A stretch of 64,000 bases of DNA from Cellulophaga fucicola (GCF_900119145.1 NZ_FPIY01000002.1:565579-629578); one strand, 5' to 3'. Positions 44,848-55,963 are shown, numbered from the stretch's first letter. The notes: generated from the letters alone by a model not told the origin. Numbers and translations: made by a program.

Positions 44848-47800
44848 TTAGTTTCCAAAATTATACTTAACAGTAAAACCTGTATTTATTGTTGTTTGTG
44901 GAAATGCTGTAGAAACTGCAAACTTTGAAAAAGAATGATCATAGAAAAAAGCAACCTCTAATGCTTTACTAAGAGCATAATCTGCTCCAAACTTTAAAGA
45001 AAAAACATTTTGTCCGGATGTAATTTGATTGTTATTTAACTCTAGGTTTCTAATAATTGTCATATTATCTTTTAAAGTAGCGTCTAACTTTAAATTTAAA
45101 TCTCCTTTAAACCTATGCTTATCTCCACCTATATTAGTTACAAAATTTACATCTTTAAATCTATAACCTAAACCTACTGTATAATCTTTACTATTAAGCT
45201 CTGTTAGCAAGTTGTTATCAAAACTCATTGTTAAAGCCCTCATTGTTTGCAACTCTGCCACAATACTCATAGAGTTCTTCATTTCAAAATCTAAACGCAC
45301 TAACGGGTTAAATTGATCTGTAAGCACAACATTTGCCATTATATTCTCTGGCAAGAAGTCCTGAGTCTCTGGATCTATTGTTGTATTCTCTCTTTCTAAA
45401 TTTGTTTGATATGAGTTTATATTATACGATGACCTATAACCGTGACTAATAGAAAAACGCTTAAACTTTTCCTTAAACCAAGAGTTACGCATTAGACCAG
45501 TATACTTTAAACGCCAGTTAGGAATTGGAATATTCCTGAAAGCCCCTAATTTTACCTTAGATGCATCTTGCCCCGTATATGCTGCAATAAATGCTGGCAA
45601 CAATACATTCTGACTTGTTTTACCATAACGTTCTGGGTACCCTTCTGAATCTCTATTACCTGTATTACCTGCTAAACGGTTTGCTACAATTAATCTGTTT
45701 TCTTTAAACTGATCAAAAGCTGAAGACTCAAATTCATCACTCTTAGCAAAAGCAGTTTTTATCATTATAGTAGAAATACCAAAATTACCATAGTTATTTC
45801 CTAATAGGTTTTGATATTCATATTGCCCACTACCTAAATCTTCTACTTTAAAATTTTCTTGGTAACGCTCAGATATGTTTCTGTTTGCCGTAATATCAAT
45901 AGTTAAATCTCTTATTGGTTCTGCTACAGCAGTAATATCTAATTGCCTATTTGTTTCTTGCACAAATTGCTCGTTAAAATCTGTAAAAGTTGTTAACCAA
46001 CCTCTTTTAGCAGCATCGTAACGCACATCTTCCTGACTACCAAAAACAAATCCTAAACTTGGTTTTGTTGTCCCTATAAAACCAATAGACCTTGTATAAC
46101 CTGGCAATTGCTTACCTCTAGTTTCTGTATAGTTAACATTTACACGCTTAACCATTGTTACTAAATCTTTAGCAAATTTGCCAACACCACCATTTTTAGC
46201 TTTTGGCGTATTGCCTGCCTTGTCTTTACGGTCTGTCTCTTTTGCTTTTCCTTTAGATTTTTTTAAGCCAACCATATCATACAATTTCTGCATTGTAAAA
46301 TTAGCTGCTATTGTATGCGTACTTGCATTCTGAATTCGATTTATATCTTCACCGGCAACTTCTTTTAAAGCATCGCCTCCACGTTGCCAATCAAAATTAC
46401 TAGTATAAACATATTGTGCATTTATAAAATCTAATGCAGGTATTTTATCAAAAGGTATTTCGTAATTCAGCTCAAATTGTTGTGCGTGTCTGTTTGGCTC
46501 TCCAATATCAAAAAAGCCATCCCAAATATTCATTTGGTCGTCTATTTCTAAAGTAGAAGCTGTTTCATCTTTATAATAATTACGAATAATATTATTGTTA
46601 GATGCAGATATATTAAAACGTAATGACTTTGTTAAACTATAATTAACATTATACTGCCAATTAAACATATAATTACGTTGTTGTAATTCTGGCAATTTTA
46701 ACGCCTCTACACCAGGCTCTAAAACATCTCTAAAACGCTGCTGATTAAATTGACGATTAACATTAGAGTTAATAGCAATACTTGTTGGCAATAAATTTAA
46801 GTTAATATCTTTTAACCACTTTAAATATTTACCTGTAAACAATGAATCTTTTTTAGCAAAAGGAGCAACCTCTACTGGCTCAAAACTATGCGCATAAGAT
46901 AAACCTGCTGTAACATTTTGATCTTTTAACTTCGCTATTTCAAAGTCTCTATGATTTATTTCGTTGTACGAATAGTTAAACGTAAAGTTTTCTACATCGT
47001 AAAAATTAGCCTCTGCTTCTTCACTTCTATTTTTACGAACTCCTATAAAATTAATACTTGTTCTTTTTGTATAATCTTCCGCTTGCTCTTCTATTGCTTT
47101 TGCATCTTCTGGCGTTTGCGCTGCTGCAATTCTGTCTTCTAATTTTAAATCGTCATAAACAGGATCAAACTCAGGAGTAACCAATTGCTCAGAAATACCA
47201 TAATTAAACGGTAATTGTATTCCTAACTTTTTAGGTAATAACTGACCAAGGTTTACATTTGTTACAGCATCGTAAGACATTGCATCTTCTCTTGCACGCT
47301 CGTTAGGCATCTGATCTATACTACCAAAACCAGATGTACTTTTGTTACCCGTTACAGATATATCTGCAAAATCTGCAAAATTTAAATCTACAGCTGCTAT
47401 AGCCGCCCAACCACCGTTATTATCTAAACCAGCCAAACGCAGCTCATTAAACCAAACCTCTCCACGAGCAGGAAAATCGCTAGTATTTTTAACACCAACC
47501 ATCATACTACGTATACTTCCTAAAGAAGGGTTACCTCTTAAACCTATACGCATAACACCAGGTGTACGAGCATCAAATTCATTTACAGCAACAACTTCAC
47601 CATCTATAATCTCATAATAATTTATCTGATTTAGTGTTTGTCCTGCAATACCAAAAGACTTTATTCTATTTAAATCTAATAAGTTAACCTCTAAATTGTT
47701 ATTATCTGGCCATATTCTTTCTCTATCTCTTTCTCCGTGCGCAGTAAATTCTAAAGGCACTTCAATTTGATAAAAGTTCTGACTAAAATCTGTTCCTATT

Positions 47801-50800
47801 CTTAAGAAACCAACCAATGGCATATCGCCATCAGGAAAATCTGTTTCTATAATTTCTTCTGCGTGAATAAACATTTTAAGACGCTCGTATTGTCTTATAT
47901 CAATATTTACGTTTTTAAACACACCTCTAGAATCTTTAGATTCTAAATTTTCTATCTTAAAAGAAAGCGATTGCTCGTTCTGCTGTACAATAGTATTGTT
48001 ATTATTTAACTGCTCTCTACGCAAACCAGGAGGTAAATCGTATATAATAGGAGAACGCGTATTATTTTCTTCAATATTAACTGTTGCAACATCTACAAAA
48101 GTACCATCATCTGCAGGGTTATTATCTACATCTGGCTCAAGAGATTTTGTATAACTACGCCAATCTCCACGCACTAAATCTAAAGTTGCAAAACGCATTA
48201 CAACATCATCAGAAAAACCAGTTAAATACATACGCATAAAACTAATAGATCTAAAATCTGTTATACCACCAATAGCATCTGTAAAATCGCTTAACGGAAT
48301 TTTATATTGTATCCATCTTCTATTTAATACACTACCATTTGGCAATGTAGGTGTTTGGCCTTCTTTTATATCTGTTACATACTTATCGTTAATAGTAGTA
48401 CCTGCTTTAATAGGTATTCTATACTCGTAATAACTATTTACTGTATTCATAGTTAAATCACGATCTATATCTTCTACATCTGGTAAAGTTGTAGAACCTC
48501 TATTTGAATTACTTACCTGTACAGGAGAATTTCCTTGTGGGTTATTGTAATTTAAGTATCGTTCTAAAATGCTTCCGTCTTTATTTAAATAATACTCATA
48601 ATTATCTAAAGCAGGATCGTTTGCTGGGTTGTTTGTAAATATTGATGTCTCTTCAGCATCACTTAAACCATCATACCCTAAATCTTGTAATCCTCTATTT
48701 GTTTCATCTGCATCAAAAGCATATACTAAAGACTGTGTTGCTGGCACTTGCCCCCAAGATGTTTCAGAAATTAAATCATTACTAGTAACACCTGGCAATC
48801 CGTTCTCGTATTGTTTTTTTCCATCCTTTAATATATCTTCAGAAATATTACCAATATTAAAAACCAATTCTCCTGGACTTGTAGTTTCTCCGTCTACATA
48901 AGGGTCTAACACCCAAAACTGAACAAACTCAACATTTGCTTGCTCAAAATTAGTACTACTCATTGGACGCATAATACCACCCCATTTTTCATCTGAAGGT
49001 GTTGTATCAAAACCATCGTTGTTATTGTATGGTCCTTTTAGATTAGGATAATACGCTAAATCTAATGTTCCTTGAGTTGTAGTTTGTCCTTGAGCTATTT
49101 CTACTTTAGGAAAAACCTCATCTATAAAAACTCTTCTAGTTGCATTTAATGAAACATCATTATCATTAATTCCAGAAGGTCTTTGATTAGAATAAAAAAG
49201 ACGATCTATAGAATACCAAGCCATTTTTGCTCTACCAAATCCGTTTCTAAGGTTTTCTGTATCATCTGGAGAACTACCATATAATTGTCCGCTTGGATCT
49301 GCAAACTCTAATGGCGTACTCGCTAAAGACCAACCTAAAGAAGATCTAATATCTATTAAAGACTGTGCGCCTTCAAAATCATCTACATATGTTGTAGTTT
49401 CTCCTTCAAAATTTGCATTTTTTGGAGAATTAGGGCGTAAGAAAGCAACCTCACCACGTACCGATAAATTAGATGGTACATCTGTGTCTATATTTGGTAA
49501 TTTATTTACCAATCTAGTTAAATATGGAACCTCTGTAGAGAAGTTACCGTTTAAACCAAACATTGTATTATTAACTGGTTCTACACCGTAAGATGATTTC
49601 TGAGTTAAGGGACGCTCGTTTAAATTTAAAAAAGTACCTCCTAAAACAAACTTCTCATTAAATTGATGCTCAACATTAACCCCTGTAAAACGCCTTGTCT
49701 GCTGTCCAAAAACCGCATTGTTTTCTACAGAGATATTAATTGGAACATTACTAGCTTCTAAACTAGGATCTAGAATTTGCACCGTACCAGCCAGATAATT
49801 TACAGTATAATCTATACCTTCTTGTAATTGTCTACCACCAGCGGTTACACGTACAGATCCTCTTGGTACATTAAAAGCACCAATAGGAATACCATTTATT
49901 CCTTGTGACTTATACTTACCTTTTATTAAAAACTTATTTTTATCAGCATCTTCTAAAGCTGCTGACTTGGTACGAGAATACATATTTCTGTATACATACT
50001 TTTTCTGGTTGTCGTTATACCCTTGATCGTTATCTACATCGTAAGTACCACCACCTAATTCTTCAAAAATATATTCTCCAAAAGGTTCTACTTTGGTAAA
50101 AATTATATTTCCGTTTTGCGAATCTATTGTTAATCCTTCTACATAATCAAAAAATCCATCTCCACCAGACTGTATATCATTATAAGCATTTAATCTATCT
50201 AAATTAAACACGTCTAAAAGTATACGCTCTTGTAATGGTTTTGGAGTTGTTGGCCAACCAGTACCAGGACCTTCTGCTACAGGTGTAATATAATTTCTTG
50301 GGGTTGGATCTGTATATAATATATTAAGTTTAAAATCTTCTTGACTTAATTGATACGCTCCTGTATTATAGATGTTCTTCATCATTAAATCCCAAATAGG
50401 ATCTTGTACCGCAGTAATATTACTTTTTAAAAGTTTTAATACCAACGTATTATTTTCTACCACTGGCGTAACACCTGCAGAAACAGAAGTTGCTTCTAAT
50501 CCTCCATTTGCAAATTCACCTACCTGGTATACCTGTCCTTGGTATGTATACTGAAAAGCGACTGCTAAAACTTCATCATTACTTAAACGCTGACTTAAAG
50601 AAATATAACCTAATTGAGGATGAAATACATACTCACCCTTACTAACGTCTAATTTTCTAGCGTTTTCTAAAATTGTATAATCAAACCCTTGATTTACAGT
50701 ATAACCCGGAACATTAAAACCAGCTTGTACCGTAGCAATATCTCTAATTTGACTTGTTAACGCGCCTCCATTACCAATTAAAGCAGGATCATAATCATTG

Positions 50801-51975
50801 GCGTTGTTTAAAGGTAAATTACCAGCTGCAGCACTTATGTTAAAAAATCCGGCAGGGGCAGCACCACTTTTTCCAATCCTTGTTTGGTCAGATTCAGATT
50901 CACCTAAATCCTGTAACGCTACAACGTTTCTTACGTTTAATGTTTCTTGCCTTCTATTAGTTACCCAAACCTCTAACCTTGTAATTTGTACTTGACTACG
51001 TATGTATGGATAGTTTTCTAAAGCAGCATCATAATTATCTCTAAAGTATTGTGCTAAAAAGAAATGTTTGTCTTCATCATAATCTAGGGCCGAAAAAGAA
51101 AATTCTTCTACCGTACCACCACCTTGTGCAACTACTGTATTATTTTGCGAACGTTGCTCAGACAATACTGCGGTTACTAATGTTTTACCAAATTGTAATT
51201 GTGTTTTTACACCAAATAAACTTTGAGCTCCTGTTATTAAAGAGCTATTTAACGGCATACTTACATTACCAATTTCTATTTTTTGTATTATATCATCTTC
51301 TGTAGGCGTATAATCTAATTTTACTAAGTTCTGAAAATCAAAAGTTGCCTCTGTGTTGTAATCTGCACTAACCTGTAGTCTTTCTCCAATTTTACCCAGC
51401 ATACTTAATTGTATTTGCTGATCAAAGTCAAAAGACATATTTGTACGTTGTCTTGGGGATAAAGACGGATTATCATTTTTTTGCCAAATAACACCTAAAT
51501 CCATTGCAACAGATCCTGTTGGAATAACTTCTATGGTATTACCTCCAAAAATAGATTGAAAAAAATTGCTGTTTACATAAAAGTTAGGTAATAAGTTTTT
51601 CCTAGCTTCTTCACTACCTGCTTTTTTTCCAGAAAATGCATCAGCTTTTTCTTTAAAGTAGGCTTTCATTCCTTCTTTACGGGCTAACTCAAAATATTCG
51701 TCTGGAGATAAGTAAATAGGATAGCTAACACTAAAACCACCAACTGTTTCTGTATACACATATTTATCCAAAGTAGAATCGTATGTATATTTAGAAATAA
51801 TGCTATCAGGATTTGGCAATACTATTTTACCTAGTGCCACTCCTGTTTTTGTAGAATCTGTTTCTTGCTCACCAACCTCTTGCGCAAACGCAAACGGCGT
51901 TGCACCTAAGAAAAGCACACATAATATTACGAACCTAAATAGTGGTGAAAGATTTTTTTTTGCCCCTGTTTTCAA
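44848..51975 (-). CDS. sprA: T9SS outer-membrane translocon SprA (Sov)
   Basis: A 2375-aa protein, close to the roughly 2400 aa of known SprA. SprA is the very large outer-membrane barrel through which the type IX secretion system exports its substrates and is needed for gliding. The signal peptide runs to about residue 32 (FAFAQ). Repeated beta-strand blocks throughout match a very large barrel, with LGASP-like strand ends, the motif YDFLGEL not required. The start is a TTG at 51973-51975, because the signal sequence begins there and no in-frame ATG or GTG lies between it and the ruvA stop six bases upstream. Gene order ruvA, sprA, gcvH is conserved in Flavobacteriia. Confidence 0.96.
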   Translation of the reverse strand: MKTGAKKNLSPLFRFVILCVLFLGATPFAFAQEVGEQETDSTKTGVALGKIVLPNPDSIISKYTYDSTLDKYVYTETVGGFSVSYPIYLSPDEYFELARKEGMKAYFKEKADAFSGKKAGSEEARKNLLPNFYVNSNFFQSIFGGNTIEVIPTGSVAMDLGVIWQKNDNPSLSPRQRTNMSFDFDQQIQLSMLGKIGERLQVSADYNTEATFDFQNLVKLDYTPTEDDIIQKIEIGNVSMPLNSSLITGAQSLFGVKTQLQFGKTLVTAVLSEQRSQNNTVVAQGGGTVEEFSFSALDYDEDKHFFLAQYFRDNYDAALENYPYIRSQVQITRLEVWVTNRRQETLNVRNVVALQDLGESESDQTRIGKSGAAPAGFFNISAAAGNLPLNNANDYDPALIGNGGALTSQIRDIATVQAGFNVPGYTVNQGFDYTILENARKLDVSKGEYVFHPQLGYISLSQRLSNDEVLAVAFQYTYQGQVYQVGEFANGGLEATSVSAGVTPVVENNTLVLKLLKSNITAVQDPIWDLMMKNIYNTGAYQLSQEDFKLNILYTDPTPRNYITPVAEGPGTGWPTTPKPLQERILLDVFNLDRLNAYNDIQSGGDGFFDYVEGLTIDSQNGNIIFTKVEPFGEYIFEELGGGTYDVDNDQGYNDNQKKYVYRNMYSRTKSAALEDADKNKFLIKGKYKSQGINGIPIGAFNVPRGSVRVTAGGRQLQEGIDYTVNYLAGTVQILDPSLEASNVPINISVENNAVFGQQTRRFTGVNVEHQFNEKFVLGGTFLNLNERPLTQKSSYGVEPVNNTMFGLNGNFSTEVPYLTRLVNKLPNIDTDVPSNLSVRGEVAFLRPNSPKNANFEGETTTYVDDFEGAQSLIDIRSSLGWSLASTPLEFADPSGQLYGSSPDDTENLRNGFGRAKMAWYSIDRLFYSNQRPSGINDNDVSLNATRRVFIDEVFPKVEIAQGQTTTQGTLDLAYYPNLKGPYNNNDGFDTTPSDEKWGGIMRPMSSTNFEQANVEFVQFWVLDPYVDGETTSPGELVFNIGNISEDILKDGKKQYENGLPGVTSNDLISETSWGQVPATQSLVYAFDADETNRGLQDLGYDGLSDAEETSIFTNNPANDPALDNYEYYLNKDGSILERYLNYNNPQGNSPVQVSNSNRGSTTLPDVEDIDRDLTMNTVNSYYEYRIPIKAGTTINDKYVTDIKEGQTPTLPNGSVLNRRWIQYKIPLSDFTDAIGGITDFRSISFMRMYLTGFSDDVVMRFATLDLVRGDWRSYTKSLEPDVDNNPADDGTFVDVATVNIEENNTRSPIIYDLPPGLRREQLNNNNTIVQQNEQSLSFKIENLESKDSRGVFKNVNIDIRQYERLKMFIHAEEIIETDFPDGDMPLVGFLRIGTDFSQNFYQIEVPLEFTAHGERDRERIWPDNNNLEVNLLDLNRIKSFGIAGQTLNQINYYEIIDGEVVAVNEFDARTPGVMRIGLRGNPSLGSIRSMMVGVKNTSDFPARGEVWFNELRLAGLDNNGGWAAIAAVDLNFADFADISVTGNKSTSGFGSIDQMPNERAREDAMSYDAVTNVNLGQLLPKKLGIQLPFNYGISEQLVTPEFDPVYDDLKLEDRIAAAQTPEDAKAIEEQAEDYTKRTSINFIGVRKNRSEEAEANFYDVENFTFNYSYNEINHRDFEIAKLKDQNVTAGLSYAHSFEPVEVAPFAKKDSLFTGKYLKWLKDINLNLLPTSIAINSNVNRQFNQQRFRDVLEPGVEALKLPELQQRNYMFNWQYNVNYSLTKSLRFNISASNNNIIRNYYKDETASTLEIDDQMNIWDGFFDIGEPNRHAQQFELNYEIPFDKIPALDFINAQYVYTSNFDWQRGGDALKEVAGEDINRIQNASTHTIAANFTMQKLYDMVGLKKSKGKAKETDRKDKAGNTPKAKNGGVGKFAKDLVTMVKRVNVNYTETRGKQLPGYTRSIGFIGTTKPSLGFVFGSQEDVRYDAAKRGWLTTFTDFNEQFVQETNRQLDITAVAEPIRDLTIDITANRNISERYQENFKVEDLGSGQYEYQNLLGNNYGNFGISTIMIKTAFAKSDEFESSAFDQFKENRLIVANRLAGNTGNRDSEGYPERYGKTSQNVLLPAFIAAYTGQDASKVKLGAFRNIPIPNWRLKYTGLMRNSWFKEKFKRFSISHGYRSSYNINSYQTNLERENTTIDPETQDFLPENIMANVVLTDQFNPLVRLDFEMKNSMSIVAELQTMRALTMSFDNNLLTELNSKDYTVGLGYRFKDVNFVTNIGGDKHRFKGDLNLKLDATLKDNMTIIRNLELNNNQITSGQNVFSLKFGADYALSKALEVAFFYDHSFSKFAVSTAFPQTTINTGFTVKYNFGN

Positions 51976-51980
51976 ACTTA

Positions 51981-52562
51981 TTACAAATTTTTCAGCGCCA
52001 ACTTAATAATGTTTTCAACGCTTAATGTCGAGTCTTGACTAACAACCTTATCTACTGTTTTTTCTGCTTGCTTACGCGCAAAACCAAGAACCTCTAAAGC
52101 AGATAACGCTTCTTCTTTATTTGTATTGTTTGAAGAAGTAGAAACTTCATCAATATCGTATATTTTTAATACTTTATCTTTTAGATCTAAAATAACACGC
52201 TGTGCAGTCTTTGCTCCTATACCTTTTACAGATTGTATAGTTGCCACATCTCCGCTTGCAATTGCATCTCTCACTTGGGCAGGTGATAATGATGATAACA
52301 TTGTGCGGGCAATACTAGAACCAATTCCAGAAACTGAAATTAAAAGCCTAAAAATTTCTCTTTCAGATTTCTCTGCAAAACCAAACAGTGTATGCGCATC
52401 TTCTTTAACTTGTAAATGCGTATACAACTGTATGTTTTCTGCATCTGACACCTTGGATAAGGTATGTAATGATATATTTACAAAATAGCCTACACCGTTA
52501 CACTCTATTACTAAAAATGTTGGATTCTTCTCTACTAATTTTCCTCTTAAATGTGTAATCAT
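51981..52562 (-). CDS. ruvA: Holliday junction branch-migration protein RuvA
   Basis: A 193-aa protein of standard length. It has the N-terminal OB-like domain (ITHLRGKLVEKNP), two helix-hairpin-helix motifs (ISVSGIGSSIARTML at about 76-90 and VKGIGAKTAQRVI at about 110-122) and a C-terminal domain III (about 145-193). RuvA tetramers bind Holliday junctions and position the RuvB motors. It ends 6 nt before the sprA start and begins 26 nt after the malic enzyme stop, so all three are probably one transcript. ruvB is at 62 kb. Confidence 0.97.
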   Translation of the reverse strand: MITHLRGKLVEKNPTFLVIECNGVGYFVNISLHTLSKVSDAENIQLYTHLQVKEDAHTLFGFAEKSEREIFRLLISVSGIGSSIARTMLSSLSPAQVRDAIASGDVATIQSVKGIGAKTAQRVILDLKDKVLKIYDIDEVSTSSNNTNKEEALSALEVLGFARKQAEKTVDKVVSQDSTLSVENIIKLALKNL

Positions 52563-52588
52563 ATTGGTATAGGTTGATTGTTACTAAT

Positions 52589-54886
52589 TTATTTAGTAGC
52601 TGATTTTGCTTTTTTTCTTTTTTCTCTTTCTTGTGCATCTATAACTGCTACTGCCGTCATATTCACCATTTCGTCTACATCTGCTCCTAATTGAAGAATA
52701 TGTACAGATTTACTTAACCCTAACATTATAGGACCAATAGAATCTGCATTATTTAATTCTTTCATCAATTTATATGTAATGTTGGCCGACTCCAAGTTTG
52801 GAAATATAAATGTATTTACATTTTTCCCTGCTAGCTTAGAAAAAGGAAATTGACTTTGTAATAATTCTTTGTTTAAAGCAAAATCCATTTGGATTTCACC
52901 ATCTACAACCATCTCTGGATGATTTTTATGAAGTATTTCTACTGCCTTTCTAACCTTTACAGCATTTGGAGCACTAGAAGATCCAAAGTTTGCATAAGAT
53001 GTCATTGCTAGAACAGGGTCAAAACCAAAAGTTTTAGCAACATTAGCAGTCATTAAAGCTATTTCTGCCAATTCTTCCGCAGTAGGATTAATGTTTATAG
53101 AAGTATCTGCAACAAATAAAGGTCCTTTATCCGTAACCATTATATTTACTGTAGCAGCCTTTTGTACATTAGTTGCTCTACCAATTACTTCAAAAACTGG
53201 TTTTACAACCGTTGGGTATGCTCTAGAGTAACCAGAGATCATTCCGTCTGCATCTCCAGTTTCAACCATCATAGATCCAAAATAATTACGCTCTCTCATT
53301 TTTGCTTTAGCATAGTAAAACGTAACTCCTTTACGTTTTCTATTTTCCCAAAACTTAGTAGCATAAATAGTACGCTGACCTTTAGATTCTGTAGCCTTAG
53401 TATCTATAATTTCAACATCAGCATCAAATTCTAATTCTTTTTTAAGCTCTAGAATTGTTTCTTTTTTACCTAGTAAAATTGGCTCTGCAATACCTTCTTC
53501 ATATGCTATTTGAGCCGCTTTTAACACATCTAAATGATCTGCCTCTGCAAAAACAATTCTTTTAGGACTTGCTTTTGCTCTGTTGTGCAATAAACGAACA
53601 ACTTTATTATCGTTTCCAGAACGTCTAATTAATTCTTCTTTATACTTATCCCAATCCTCTATAGGTTGTTTTGCTATACCACTGTCCATAGCAGCTTTTG
53701 CTACAGCTAAAGGAATTTCAGCAATTAATCTAGGATCAAAAGGTTTTGGTATTATGTAATCTTCTCCAAAAGTTAACCTTGTTTCTCCATATGCAATATT
53801 TACTTGCTCTGGCACTGGTTCTTTAGCTAATTTTGCTATTGCCTTAACCGCTGCCATTTTCATAGCTTCATTAATACCAGTTGCTCTAACATCTAAAGCT
53901 CCTCTAAAAATAAAAGGAAAACCAAGAACATTATTTACTTGGTTAGGATGATCAGATCTTCCTGTAGCCATAATAATGTCTTTTCTAGCAGCTATTGCTA
54001 TATCATATTCTATCTCTGGATTTGGATTTGCCATTGCAAAAACAATTGGCTTTTTAGCCATAGAAACTAGCATTTCTGGAGATACAATATTTGCAATAGA
54101 AAGACCAACAAACACATCTGCGTCTACCATTGCTTCGTCTAGTGTATCTATTTTTCTATCAGATGCAAACTCTAATTTTTCTTTAGACAAGTTTTCTCTA
54201 TCAGATCTTATAACACCTTTACTATCTAGCATTACAATATTCTCGTCCTTAGCACCAAATGCTTTATATAATCTTGTACAAGAAACAGCAGCTGCACCTG
54301 CACCACTTATTACAATACGTACTTCGTCAATTTTTTTACCTGCAATCTCTAATGCATTTAATAATGCAGCTGCAGAAATAATTGCAGTACCGTGTTGATC
54401 ATCATGCATTACAGGAATATCTAATTCCTCTTTTAATCTACGTTCTATTTCAAAAGCAGCAGGAGCACTAATATCTTCTAAATTAATACCACCAAAAGTA
54501 GGCGCTATCATTTTTACAGTCTCTACAAACTTATCTACATCTTTAGTATCAATCTCTATATCTACACCATCTATATCAGAAAAAATCTTAAACAACAATG
54601 CTTTTCCTTCCATTACTGGCTTAGATGCTTCTGGACCAATATCTCCCAATCCTAATACCGCAGTACCGTTGGTAATTATAGCTACTAAATTACCTTTAGA
54701 GGTATATTTGTAGGCATTTTCTTTGTCTTTAAATATCTCTAAACAAGGCTCTGCTACACCTGGAGAGTAAGCTAATGCCAAATCTCTTTGTGTTGCATAA
54801 GGCTTAGTAGGAACAATTTTAATTTTACCTGGTTGCGGTTTCGCATGATAAATTAAAGCCTCTCTTCTATTCTTCTCGTTGCTCAT
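52589..54886 (-). CDS. maeB: NADP-dependent malic enzyme with phosphotransacetylase-like domain
   Basis: A 765-aa fusion of MaeB type. The malic domain (about 1-180) contains the catalytic region with YSPGVAEPCLEI near 37-48 and NGTAVLGLGDIGP near 73-85. The NAD(P)-binding domain (about 180-425) has VISGAGAAAVS. The C-terminal phosphate acetyltransferase-like domain (about 430-765) is found in large NADP malic enzymes, where it is regulatory and not catalytic. The enzyme converts malate to pyruvate and CO2 with NADPH. It lies between queG and ruvA. Confidence 0.96.
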   Translation of the reverse strand: MSNEKNRREALIYHAKPQPGKIKIVPTKPYATQRDLALAYSPGVAEPCLEIFKDKENAYKYTSKGNLVAIITNGTAVLGLGDIGPEASKPVMEGKALLFKIFSDIDGVDIEIDTKDVDKFVETVKMIAPTFGGINLEDISAPAAFEIERRLKEELDIPVMHDDQHGTAIISAAALLNALEIAGKKIDEVRIVISGAGAAAVSCTRLYKAFGAKDENIVMLDSKGVIRSDRENLSKEKLEFASDRKIDTLDEAMVDADVFVGLSIANIVSPEMLVSMAKKPIVFAMANPNPEIEYDIAIAARKDIIMATGRSDHPNQVNNVLGFPFIFRGALDVRATGINEAMKMAAVKAIAKLAKEPVPEQVNIAYGETRLTFGEDYIIPKPFDPRLIAEIPLAVAKAAMDSGIAKQPIEDWDKYKEELIRRSGNDNKVVRLLHNRAKASPKRIVFAEADHLDVLKAAQIAYEEGIAEPILLGKKETILELKKELEFDADVEIIDTKATESKGQRTIYATKFWENRKRKGVTFYYAKAKMRERNYFGSMMVETGDADGMISGYSRAYPTVVKPVFEVIGRATNVQKAATVNIMVTDKGPLFVADTSININPTAEELAEIALMTANVAKTFGFDPVLAMTSYANFGSSSAPNAVKVRKAVEILHKNHPEMVVDGEIQMDFALNKELLQSQFPFSKLAGKNVNTFIFPNLESANITYKLMKELNNADSIGPIMLGLSKSVHILQLGADVDEMVNMTAVAVIDAQEREKRKKAKSATK

Positions 54887-54941
54887 TGTTTCTAATTTTA
54901 AGGTGTAAATTTACGAGTATCCCGTCAATTAACTTATACTA

Positions 54942-55871
54942 TTATTTTAAAAATTCTATGTTGCGCTGTAAGCCTGAGAACTTCGTACGTTTTACGGCAG
55001 ATTTCTGAAAAACCTTTCTAAAAACATCTTCCGTTATTTCTTCCCAATCTTTCTTGGTCATAGATAACAAATCTGGATGCGGATTAAATAATGGTTCTTG
55101 GTGTGGTTTAGAAAATTTATTCCAAGGACAAACATCTTGGCAAACATCGCAGCCAAAAACCCAATCATCAAACTTATCCTTTACTTCTACTGGTATTTCA
55201 TTTTTTAATTCTATTGTAAAATAAGAAATACACTTACTACCATCTACCACATAAGGATCTACAATTGCCTGTGTTGGACAAGCATCTATACAGGCTGTAC
55301 ACGTACCACAATGATCTGTTACAGCAGTATCATAAACCAAATCAATATCCACAATAAGCTCTGCTATAAAATAAAAAGAGCCTACTCTCTGGGTTATTAA
55401 ATTGCTGTTTTTACCAATCCACCCTAAACCACTCTTTGCTGCCCAAGCTTTATCTAGAACTGGAGCCGAATCTACAAATGCTCTACCGCCAACTTCGCCA
55501 ATAGTATCCGTCATAAATTCTTGTAACTCTCTTAACTTAGATTTTATTATATGGTGATAATCTTGCCCGTATGCATATTTAGATATTTTTAATACATCGT
55601 CGCCTTGTGTTTCTTCAGGATAGTAATTTAACAATAATGAAATCACAGATTTAGATCCTTCTACAAGCTTTGTAGGATCTAAACGTTTGTCAAAATGGTT
55701 TTCCATATAAGACATTTCACCATTCATATTCTTATTCAGCCAATTCTCTAATCTCGGTGCTTCCTCTTCTAAAAATTCGGCCTTAGACACACCACAAGAT
55801 ATAAATCCTAGGCGTTTAGCTTCTTCTTTTATTAAAGCTGTAACTTTTTCTTTATTTACAATAGGTAACAT
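54942..55871 (-). CDS. queG: Epoxyqueuosine reductase QueG
   Basis: A 309-aa Fe-S and cobalamin enzyme that makes queuosine at tRNA position 34. The first cluster ligands are Cys188, Cys191, Cys194 and Cys198 ([12 protein letters not shown]), the second cluster ligands Cys241, Cys244 and Cys248 ([11 protein letters not shown]), with Cys214 nearby. The catalytic Asp134 lies in [10 protein letters not shown]. Usual length is about 310-380 aa; the C-terminal HEAT-like region is short. I chose the ATG at 55871 over a GTG at 55874. It is divergent from the thi operon with its own promoter. Confidence 0.96.
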   Translation of the reverse strand: MLPIVNKEKVTALIKEEAKRLGFISCGVSKAEFLEEEAPRLENWLNKNMNGEMSYMENHFDKRLDPTKLVEGSKSVISLLLNYYPEETQGDDVLKISKYAYGQDYHHIIKSKLRELQEFMTDTIGEVGGRAFVDSAPVLDKAWAAKSGLGWIGKNSNLITQRVGSFYFIAELIVDIDLVYDTAVTDHCGTCTACIDACPTQAIVDPYVVDGSKCISYFTIELKNEIPVEVKDKFDDWVFGCDVCQDVCPWNKFSKPHQEPLFNPHPDLLSMTKKDWEEITEDVFRKVFQKSAVKRTKFSGLQRNIEFLK

Positions 55872-55878
55872 CACAAAG

Positions 55879-55905
55879 CAAAGTTAGTGGTTTACAGATA
55901 ACCAA
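55879..55905 (-). promoter_or_regulatory. Promoter of queG
   Basis: On the minus strand TTG (55903-55905), 16-nt spacer, TAACTTTG (55879-55886), 7 nt before the ATG. Near-consensus; the spacer is one base short of the usual range. Confidence 0.55.
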
Positions 55906-55925
55906 AAAATTATTTAGCATAGCTA

Positions 55926-55955
55926 TTGCTAGTTAAAAAATAGGGCTTACATTTG
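55926..55955 (+). promoter_or_regulatory. Promoter of the thiamine operon
   Basis: TTG (55926-55928), 19-nt spacer, TACATTTG (55948-55955). Exact Bacteroidota consensus, with the TPP aptamer starting nine nt later. Confidence 0.75.
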
Positions 55956-55963
55956 GGGTGTAA

